A stretch of DNA of 8,895 nt. Origin: Limisphaerales bacterium. GTDB taxonomy: Bacteria; Verrucomicrobiota; Verrucomicrobiae; Limisphaerales; UBA11358. Numbering within the stretch: position 1 is the stretch's first letter; every line of letters starts with the position of its first letter. Below are positions 1 through 4,728 of the stretch, piece after piece. Position numbers and translations under genes: made by a program. The DNA lies in contig PLZL01000257.1 of the NCBI GenBank assembly GCA_003152145.1, forward strand, positions 1,197-10,091, in the 5' to 3' direction. The notes under the pieces were generated by a model that did not search any database, was not told the origin of the DNA, and worked only from the letters and a program-made list of their open reading frames with translations.

Positions 1-327
1 GGTTTTGTGGAAGCGCAAGGCAGCCTTGCCCGCATCGCCTGGGTGCTGGCGACCTCGCCGAACCCAACTGTCCGGAATGGCAGCAAAGCCGTCGAACTGG
101 CTCAACAAACAGACCGGCTCTCCGGGGGCAGGAATCCAGCGATGGCTGCCACGCTGGCGGCGGCTTATGCCGAGGCGGGACGGTTTTCTGAAGCCATCAC
201 GACCGCCCAGCGTGCTTTGGAGTTGGCTTCCAATCAAAACAACGCACCAATGGTTGCCGCTCTTGATGCACAACTCAAATTGTATCAGGCCGGCTCCCCC
301 TTCCGCGAAGCCGGCACAACCCGTTGA
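1..327 (+). CDS. TPR protein, C-terminal part (5' end outside window)
   Basis: The reading frame is open from the first base and ends at TGA 325-327, so this is the last 108 residues of a larger protein. It contains a helical, TPR-like C-terminal segment ('LARIAWVLATSP', then 'AATLAAAYAEAGRFSEAI', then 'AQRALELAS'). It aligns almost without gaps with the last ~105 residues of the complete gene at 645-2732, sharing for example 'LARIAW.LATSP.P.VRNG', 'GRFSEAI', 'QLK.Y.AGS.FR.AG'. I infer that it is the end of a tandem paralogue, so the missing part is probably also a polytopic GT-C/TMTC-like membrane domain plus TPRs. A GTG at 7 could be read as a start, but the homology runs across it, so the gene is simply cut by the window edge. 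Function of the C-terminal segment: presumably protein-protein interaction. Confidence is high that it is coding and moderate on family. Confidence 0.85.
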   Translation, partial: GFVEAQGSLARIAWVLATSPNPTVRNGSKAVELAQQTDRLSGGRNPAMAATLAAAYAEAGRFSEAITTAQRALELASNQNNAPMVAALDAQLKLYQAGSPFREAGTTR

Positions 328-389
328 CGTGGGAATCTTGGCGCTTGTTCAAAATGAATTTTCCAGAAATCATGTTGCTTGACGACGAC

Positions 390-553
390 TTGAACATGGA
401 AAACACCGGCGAAATCGCCAGCGGCAGTAAGCTGGGCATTGACGCGACGAAGAAAATTCCCGGCGAAGGCTTCAAACGCGCGTGGCCGCCGTTAATCTGG
501 ATGGATGAACACGTTCGAAAGAAATCGACGCACTGTTTGGAAGAAAACCATGA
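390..553 (+). pseudogene. UbiD-family decarboxylase 3' remnant, copy 1
   Basis: Translation gives 'GSKLGIDATKKIPGEG' followed by 'FKRAWPPLI.MDEHVRK', the C-terminal signature of UbiD-family (prenylated-FMN) decarboxylases; E. coli UbiD ends with a comparable 'GSKMGLDATNKWPGE' segment. Only this tail is present: no catalytic or prFMN-binding region can be found upstream, where the TPR gene ends at 327. The frame breaks in the A-run near 516-521. Restoring one A gives a clean ending 'IDALFGRKP' and TGA at 551-553, matching the tail of copy 2. Similarity may extend upstream to about 333 ('WRLFK'). I read it as a decayed fragment, not a small gene. It lies 3' of the first TPR gene, as copy 2 does for the second. 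Confidence 0.75.
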
Positions 554-597
554 CAACGAAATGCCTTGTCGCGCCGGGGCCTCGGCGTAGGCGGATG

Positions 598-648
598 ATC
601 AAGATGGATGAGGCGGTGAAGGCGAAGGTGGAAGAATTATTGAAATGA
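598..648 (+). pseudogene. UbiD-family 3' remnant, copy 1b (last 16 codons)
   Basis: The codons from 598 read 'IKMDEAVKAKVEELLK' and stop at TGA 646-648. This is the terminal helix of UbiD-family proteins, matching the position of 'LIKMDDAVRKKMDSLF' in copy 2. About 45 unrelated bases separate it from the stop of copy 1, so it is a separate remnant, or one split by an insertion. Its TGA overlaps the ATG of the TMTC-like gene (ATGA at 645-648), and its GGTGGAAG (627-634) lies where a ribosome binding site for that gene would be. Whether it is translated is unknown. Confidence 0.6.
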
Positions 649-2732
649 GCAAAAGGCGGAAACAAAACGCCCCGTCATATGGAGCAGCCACAATTGCCCG
701 GCCAAAAGGAATCCGTCTCCCATCCAATGGCAAGTTTTCGGCCGGGCTTCCTGGCGCTTGGGATCATCGCTGGCACGTCATTGGCATCTGCCTGTTTCTG
801 GCGGCGCTGGTGTGGGTGGTCTTCGGTCAGACCCTCGGGCATGAATTCGTCAACTACGATGATGATGTTTATGTGTCTGAAAATCCCGCGGTCATCGCGG
901 GTTTGAACCTGGCCGGTGTCGGCTGGGCATTCACTCACATCGTTGCGAGCAACTGGCATCCGGTCACGATGCTGTCGCACATGCTGGATTGCCGGCTCTA
1001 CGGGCTGAATGCCGGCGGGCATCATCTGACCAATGTCTTGCTGCACATGACGACGGTGATCCTGTTGTTTCTGGTGTTAAGAGAAATGACTGGCGCCCTG
1101 TGGCGCAGCGCCTTTGTGGCGGCGGTGTTTGCGATCCATCCCCTGCGCGTGGAATCGGTGGCGTGGGTGGCCGAGCGCAAGGATGTTCTTTGCGGTGTGT
1201 TCTTCATGCTGACGCTGTGGGCCTACGTTCGTTACGCGCGCCGTCTGTTTTCGCCTGGCCGCTATCTGTTGCTGGTCTGCCTGTTTGCGCTGGGGCTGAT
1301 GTCCAAGTCAATGCTGGTCACGCTGCCGTTTGTGTTGTTGCTTTTGGACTATTGGCCATTGGGGCGCTTTGACAACCCAAATCATTTGCCGAAGATTTGT
1401 TCCATTCCACAGCATCTCATTCTCGAAAAGATTCCTTTGCTGGCATTGGCCGCCGCCGGCTGTGTGGTCACGGCGCTGTCGCAACACGGCGCCATCGCGC
1501 CTGGTGATTATCTGCCGCTTCCCTTGCGGATTAATAACGCGGCGTTGTCTTACGTTGTCTATTTGCAGCAGATGTTTTATCCGGCAAAGCTGGCGGCATT
1601 GTATCCACTGCCTGCGAACAGCATCCCGGTTTTGAAAAGCATTGGCGCGGCCGTATTTCTCGCAATCGTTTCGGGCGGGATTTTCGCGTGGCGGAAAAAA
1701 TACCCCTTCATGCTGGTTGGCTGGTTTTGGTATCTGGGGATGCTGGTGCCGGTGATCGGTCTGGTTCAGGTCGGCCTGCAGGCGCACGCAGATCGTTATA
1801 CTTATCTGCCTCAAATCGGGTTGTATATTCTGGCGACCTGGATGCTGGCCGAACAGTTTGCCCGTCCCCGCCGGCGGATGTTTTTGGCCGGCCTGGCCAT
1901 CACCAGCCTCGCGGCTCTGGCCGTTACAGCCCGGCTCCAGACCGCTTATTGGAAAAACAGCGAATTGCTCTGGTCACACACGCTGGAGGCGACCAGTCAA
2001 AACGCTGCCGCGCAAAACAATCTTGGCAACGCCCTGTTTCAAAAAGGGCAGGCGGATGAGGCGATTGCGCATTACCAAAAGGCGCTGGCCATCCAGCCTG
2101 ACCACGCCAAAGCCCATTACAATCTCGGCAACGCCCTGGCCGGACAATCGAAACTGGATGAGGCCATCGTCGAGTTCCAAAAGGCATTGGCGATCCAGCC
2201 GGACCAGCCCGAAGTGCTCAACAATCTGGCAACTGCCCTTTTACGAAACGGACAAGTGGACGAAGCCATCGTCCAATTCCAAAAGACATTGGCCATCCAG
2301 CCGGGCCTGGCCGGGGCGCACAACAATCTGGGAGCCGCTCTTTTCAAAAGGGGACAGGTGAACGAGGCCATCAACAATTTCCAAAAAGCACTGGCGATCC
2401 AGCCCGATTCCGGGGACGCTCAAAACAACCTCGCCCGCATCGCCTGGTTGCTGGCGACATCACCGGACCCATCCGTCCGCAACGGAACCAAAGCGCGTGA
2501 GTTGGCGCTTCAAGCGAACCAATTATCCGGCAATGGAAATCCAATGATCCTTCGCACATTGGCGGCCGCCTGTGCCGAGACGGGACGTTTCTCCGAGGCG
2601 ATTGCGATTTCACAGCGGGCGATGCAGTTGGCTTCCGCCCAAAACAACGTCATGCTGGTTGCCTCGCTTCAAAAACAGCTTAAATCTTATGAAGCAGGTT
2701 CCGCATTCCGGGACGCTGGCCCAACCCCATAA
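645..2732 (+). CDS. TMTC-like polytopic membrane protein with TPR domain
   Basis: 695 residues. A basic N-terminus is followed by a first membrane helix (about 43-61), then an extracytoplasmic loop with the acidic motif 'YDDDVYV' (71-77), 'NWHPVTMLSHMLD' (103-115) and 'LYGLNAGGHHLTNVLLH' (118-134), then 'HPLRVESVAWVAERKDVL' (165-182) and several more hydrophobic helices up to about residue 430. These motifs are typical of bacterial relatives of the eukaryotic TMTC proteins (GT-C-fold, O-mannosyltransferase-like); the acidic residues in the first loop are where GT-C enzymes place catalytic or metal-binding residues. Four regular 34-residue TPRs follow (454-487, 488-521, 522-555, 556-589), then a degenerate C-terminal part. 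Likely role: glycosyl transfer from a lipid-linked sugar at the membrane, with the TPRs binding a partner or acceptor; this is inferred from fold only. Start chosen at ATG 645, with purine-rich GGTGGAAG 10 bases upstream and ATGA overlap with a UbiD remnant. A paralogue lies upstream (1-327). Confidence 0.88.
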   Translation: MSKRRKQNAPSYGAATIARPKGIRLPSNGKFSAGLPGAWDHRWHVIGICLFLAALVWVVFGQTLGHEFVNYDDDVYVSENPAVIAGLNLAGVGWAFTHIVASNWHPVTMLSHMLDCRLYGLNAGGHHLTNVLLHMTTVILLFLVLREMTGALWRSAFVAAVFAIHPLRVESVAWVAERKDVLCGVFFMLTLWAYVRYARRLFSPGRYLLLVCLFALGLMSKSMLVTLPFVLLLLDYWPLGRFDNPNHLPKICSIPQHLILEKIPLLALAAAGCVVTALSQHGAIAPGDYLPLPLRINNAALSYVVYLQQMFYPAKLAALYPLPANSIPVLKSIGAAVFLAIVSGGIFAWRKKYPFMLVGWFWYLGMLVPVIGLVQVGLQAHADRYTYLPQIGLYILATWMLAEQFARPRRRMFLAGLAITSLAALAVTARLQTAYWKNSELLWSHTLEATSQNAAAQNNLGNALFQKGQADEAIAHYQKALAIQPDHAKAHYNLGNALAGQSKLDEAIVEFQKALAIQPDQPEVLNNLATALLRNGQVDEAIVQFQKTLAIQPGLAGAHNNLGAALFKRGQVNEAINNFQKALAIQPDSGDAQNNLARIAWLLATSPDPSVRNGTKARELALQANQLSGNGNPMILRTLAAACAETGRFSEAIAISQRAMQLASAQNNVMLVASLQKQLKSYEAGSAFRDAGPTP
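2004..2411 (+). repeat. Four 102-bp tandem repeats encoding TPRs
   Basis: Exactly four units of 102 bases (34 codons) encode the consecutive TPRs of the TMTC-like protein. Each ends with a version of 'QKALAIQPD' (unit three has 'QKTLAIQPG'), and the DNA there is very similar between units (for example 'CCAAAAGGC' and 'ATCCAGCC' recur). The period equals one TPR, so copy number can change in frame by recombination. The following C-terminal part no longer keeps the 102-base period. Confidence 0.85.
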
Positions 2733-2753
2733 GCCTGCAAACCTTGGCGCGGT

Positions 2754-2969
2754 GTGGTCCAGTCCCAACAGCTTGATCACGCCACCAGCGAAATTGCCAT
2801 TGGCAGCAAACTCGGCATTGACGCGACGAAGAAAATTCCGGGCGAAGGTTTCAAACGCCTCTGGCCGCCTTGTGGGGACGAAGCTCTCGGAGAGCGAAGG
2901 CTCACGCTGATCAAAATGGATGACGCCGTGCGGAAGAAAATGGATTCCCTGTTTGGAAATGGCACTTGA
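2754..2969 (+). pseudogene. UbiD-family decarboxylase 3' remnant, copy 2
   Basis: An open frame reads 'QLDHATSEIAIGSKLGIDAT', then 'KKIPGEGFKRLWPP', a 12-residue insert, then 'LIKMDDAVRKKMDSLFGNGT' and TGA 2967-2969. Except for the insert this is a textbook UbiD-family C-terminus. The frame could be started at GTG 2754, but a 71-residue UbiD tail has no prFMN-binding or active-site region, so I call it a remnant. It begins about 20 bases after the stop of the TMTC-like gene, mirroring copy 1 after the upstream paralogue. The insert (2871-2906) is described separately. This is the least damaged copy, with no frameshift. Confidence 0.75.
2871..2906 (+). repeat. 36-nt palindromic in-frame insert in UbiD remnant, copy 2
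   Basis: Compared with copy 1, the remnant has 12 extra codons between 'WPP' and 'LIK' (C-GDEALGERRLT). The DNA can fold: TGTGGG (2871-2876) pairs with CTCACG (2901-2906) using two G-U pairs, and GCTC (2883-2886) pairs with GAGC (2892-2895) around a 5-base loop. The same insert at the same codon position is in copy 3 (3753-3788). Both ends of the hairpin coincide with the ends of the extra sequence. Confidence 0.6.
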
Positions 2970-3007
2970 TATGGGCGGCCAGCCGTGCGAATATGGGTAG
3001 CCATATT
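2968..3007 (+). promoter_or_regulatory. Candidate vapBC operator (dyad plus direct repeat)
   Basis: AATATGG (2990-2996), four bases, then CCATATT (3001-3007) is a perfect 7-bp inverted repeat that ends directly before the antitoxin ATG at 3008. A related half-site, GATATGGG (2968-2975), lies 22 bases (about two helical turns) upstream of AATATGGG (2990-2997). Antitoxins of VapB type commonly repress their own operon by binding such sites; that this one does so is inference. No clear -10/-35 pair or Shine-Dalgarno sequence is visible here. Confidence 0.5.
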
Positions 3008-3262
3008 ATGAAGACAACGATTGAAATTGCCGATGATCTTTTCGAGCGCGCCCAAAGCGTCGCGCGAAAGGAAAAAACGACCTTCCGTTCGTTGACCGAA
3101 CAGGGATTGCGGATTGTGCTCAAGGAAAAGCAGGCCGCTCCGCCGAAGCGAAAATGGAAGCCGATCACACGCGGCGGCGGTTTTGTGACCGAAGACATTT
3201 CCAAGATGAGTTGGGAACGTCTCCGCGATGAATTTATTTATCCCCCGCGATTTCCATGGTAG
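3008..3262 (+). CDS. vapB: VapB-type antitoxin
   Basis: 84 residues. The N-terminus 'MKTTIEIADDLFERAQSVAR' followed by 'TTFRSLTEQGLRIVL' is the beta strand plus two helices pattern of ribbon-helix-helix/VapB-like antitoxins. The basic middle ('PPKRKWKPITRGGG') and the 'SWERLRDEF' tail would be the toxin-binding part. It should neutralise the adjacent PIN-domain toxin and repress the operon by binding near its own start. ATG 3008 is preferred because it begins the family's usual 'MKTTIEI' start. An in-frame ATG at 2993 would add five residues (MGSHI) and put the upstream dyad inside the gene. The stop overlaps the toxin start (3256), so the two are translationally coupled. Exact antitoxin family name is uncertain; the pairing with a PIN toxin is clear. 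Confidence 0.85.
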   Translation: MKTTIEIADDLFERAQSVARKEKTTFRSLTEQGLRIVLKEKQAAPPKRKWKPITRGGGFVTEDISKMSWERLRDEFIYPPRFPW

Positions 3263-3696
3263 CCGTGGACACCAACATCCTGGTTTACGCCCATCGTGAA
3301 GAATACAGGGGGCTTCACGACGAAGCCCTGGCCTTGCTTCGCCCGTTTGTCGAAGGACGCGAACAATGGGCGATTCCTTATCCCTGCGCCCACGAATTTA
3401 TTTCCGTCGTCACGCATCCGCGGATATTTGAAGAACCCACGCCGGTTGACGAGGCGCTGGATGTTCTGGCTGACTTTGCCAACTCCACTGGTTTCCATTG
3501 GCTGTCCGAAAGTCCGGGCTACTTTGAAATGCTTCGCAAAGTCGCCACGCCCGCCAAAGTGCAGGGCGGGCGCATTCACGATGCGCGGATTGCCGCGCTG
3601 TGCCTGCATCACGGCGTGCGCGAACTCTGGACCGCCGGCCGCGACTTCTCCATGTTCCCAAAACTCAAGACCCGCAACCCGTTGGTGAAAAAATGA
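3256..3696 (+). CDS. vapC: VapC-type PIN-domain ribonuclease toxin
   Basis: 146 residues, the usual size for VapC. The PIN signature is complete: 'VDTNILVYA' with Asp5, 'AHEFISVV' with Glu47, 'IHDARIAA' with Asp109 and 'TAGRDFSMFP' with Asp130. These four acidic residues would hold the Mg2+ ions of the RNase site. VapC toxins cleave tRNA or rRNA when freed from antitoxin; the target here cannot be told from sequence. ATG 3256 lies seven bases inside the antitoxin gene, and there is no Shine-Dalgarno sequence of its own, so translation probably depends on the antitoxin. All catalytic positions are intact, so the toxin looks active. Directly after the stop (TGA 3694-3696) begins a UbiD remnant. 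Confidence 0.93.
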   Translation: MVAVDTNILVYAHREEYRGLHDEALALLRPFVEGREQWAIPYPCAHEFISVVTHPRIFEEPTPVDEALDVLADFANSTGFHWLSESPGYFEMLRKVATPAKVQGGRIHDARIAALCLHHGVRELWTAGRDFSMFPKLKTRNPLVKK

Positions 3697-3698
3697 AA

Positions 3699-3797
3699 GC
3701 TGACGCGACGAAGAAAATTCCCGGCGAAGGTTTCAAACGCGCCCGGCCGCCTCGTGGGGACGAAGCTCCTGAAGAGCGAAGGCCCACGCTGATTAAA
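3699..3797 (+). pseudogene. UbiD-family decarboxylase 3' remnant, copy 3
   Basis: Reads 'ADATKKIPGEGFKRARPP', then the 12-residue insert, then 'LIK', after which the similarity stops and other sequence follows at about 3798. The first 50 bases (3702-3751) differ from copy 1 at only a few positions, far closer than the flanks, which are unrelated. It lacks the 'GSKLGI' part seen in copies 1 and 2. The fragment starts three codons after the vapC stop; an ATG at 3693 overlaps that stop (ATGA) and would open an 86-residue frame to 3953, but I see no reason to treat that as a gene. Confidence 0.7.
3753..3788 (+). repeat. 36-nt palindromic in-frame insert in UbiD remnant, copy 3
   Basis: Second occurrence of the insert. 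Here the terminal hexamers are perfect: CGTGGG (3753-3758) and CCCACG (3783-3788). The inner stem GCTC (3765-3768) with GAGC (3774-3777) is kept while the 5-base loop differs from copy 2 (CTGAA against TCGGA). The encoded residues are R-GDEAPEERRPT. Length is 12 codons in both copies, so the UbiD frame is preserved. Confidence 0.6.
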
Positions 3798-3801
3798 ATA
3801 C

Positions 3802-4026
3802 TTGACGTGGCGGGACTCGAAAGCTGCCATCCTCTGTTTCGTGAACAACAAAGAACTCAATCCCGTGCTCGAACAAATCTCCAATGGCACGCCTCAGCAT
3901 CCATGTTTTGTTCGGCTGGAATCAAAGAAATCAGAAAGCTGGACGCAATTTGAATTCCGATTGAAATCCGACCCAACAAGAAATGTTCATCTCGCGATTC
4001 TTTGTTTTCACTTTCCACCGAGTTAA
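3802..4026 (+). pseudogene. Remnant of an unidentified protein's C-terminus
   Basis: The frame from 3802 reads 'TWRDSKAAILCFVNNKELNP' and on through 'LEQISNGTPQHPCFVRLESK' to 'DPTRNVHLAILCFHFP', ending at TAA 4024-4026. The pattern (aromatic-Arg, 'KAAILCFV.NK', 'HP.F.R', 'DP.R.VHL', 'FHFP') looks like a genuine folded domain. I have a faint, unverified impression of a similar C-terminal segment in uncharacterised nuclease or ATPase-like proteins, but I cannot name a family. There is no plausible start codon or ribosome binding site (only TTG at 3802), and the frame is joined in a different phase to the UbiD remnant, so it appears to be the broken 3' end of a gene. Confidence in a real remnant is moderate. 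Confidence 0.45.
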
Positions 4027-4070
4027 GCCGCAATCCCAAAGAGGCCATAGCCAAGCAGCTCCGTAAACCA

Positions 4071-4505
4071 TCACTTCTGCGGCAGAGCGGGAACCAGCCC
4101 GTGCCTGGTCATTATCGCTTTGAGTTTTTCCAGATTCGGCGGGCCGCCGGCATTGACGATGGCTGCCATTTCCCTGAAAAAATCCGGGCCGATGAGCGCC
4201 GGCGTCACCACCGCAAGGGCTTTGGCGCTGGCCGGCTTCAGATTGTTGAAGCCATGCACCGCACCGCGCGGAATGAAATAAGTCTGGCCGGGAGCGATGT
4301 TGGCCGGCTGGCCATTGACGGTGAACGTCATCACGCCTTCCAAACCATAAATGGTTTCGTCGTAACGCTCGTGTGAATGGGGCATCGGAACTTTGGCCCC
4401 GGCAGGAACCGTGAATTCAAACGCGGCCAACTGGCCTTTGGTGTCTTTGCCTTCGAGCAGAAAACGGATTTCAATCTGTCCGAGTCGGATGATTTCTGGT
4501 GTCAT
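4071..4505 (-). CDS. Small cupin-domain protein
   Basis: 144 residues from ATG at 4505. A single cupin barrel is clear: motif 1 'MPHSHERYDETIYGLEG' supplies His43, His45 and Glu50, and motif 2 'GQTYFIPRGAVHGFNN' supplies His84, the usual ligands for a divalent metal (Fe, Mn, Ni or Zn). The C-terminal ~50 residues are helical and may pack across the barrel. The substrate cannot be told; such small cupins include dioxygenases, isomerases and sugar- or hormone-binding proteins. A longer frame begins with TTG at 4574, but the ATG gives a compact protein starting just before the first beta strand ('IIRLGQIEIRFLL'). No good Shine-Dalgarno sequence is visible. It is transcribed away from the secreted-protein gene at 4729. 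Confidence 0.88.
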   Translation of the reverse strand: MTPEIIRLGQIEIRFLLEGKDTKGQLAAFEFTVPAGAKVPMPHSHERYDETIYGLEGVMTFTVNGQPANIAPGQTYFIPRGAVHGFNNLKPASAKALAVVTPALIGPDFFREMAAIVNAGGPPNLEKLKAIMTRHGLVPALPQK

Positions 4506-4728
4506 GATGTTTTTGGTCAGGGGTGAAGCTAAATCGCTGACCGGGAAAGTAGTGTGGTTTGGATCACGAATCAATCATTGGAATGCCTTTATGCAATCGC
4601 TTTCGACGCTTGGTGGTTGCGGCCCATCCGTTCCCGCGCGCGGGCTGTTTCTTGAATTCAAGTCGCGTTCATGCCGTTCAACTTGACGAATCGCCGGAAT
4701 GTCGTATTTAAGTAGCAAATAAGTCGGC
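4506..4728. other. Divergent intergenic region with two 12-bp palindromes
   Basis: The 223 bases between the divergent cupin and secreted-protein genes must hold both promoters. Two perfect 12-bp palindromes lie six bases apart: CCCGCGCGCGGG (4633-4644) and CTTGAATTCAAG (4651-4662). They could be operators, but a single 12-bp palindrome is expected about twice by chance in a window of this size, so only their closeness is notable. No RNA gene or coding sequence is evident. Confidence 0.35.
4683..4710 (+). promoter_or_regulatory. Possible promoter of the secreted-protein gene
   Basis: TTGACG (4683-4688) matches five of six -35 consensus bases. After 16 bases comes TATTTA (4705-4710), a poor -10. 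It would leave a very short leader before ATG 4729. Weak evidence, given only as a candidate. Confidence 0.25.

Noticed and set aside
324..590. Small gene of 88 residues after the first TPR gene
   Set aside because: The sequence is a UbiD C-terminus with a frameshift; the frame after 521 runs into unrelated residues. A remnant explains it better.
2004..2411. CRISPR-like array because of regular repeats
   Set aside because: The 102-base period has no unique spacers and is one TPR (34 codons) within an open frame.
2754..2969. Independent 71-residue gene with GTG start
   Set aside because: It is only the tail of a UbiD-family protein and no active-site part is present; no ribosome binding site precedes the GTG.
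3008..4026. Insertion sequence or transposon carrying the toxin-antitoxin pair
   Set aside because: No transposase, terminal inverted repeats or target duplications were found around this region.
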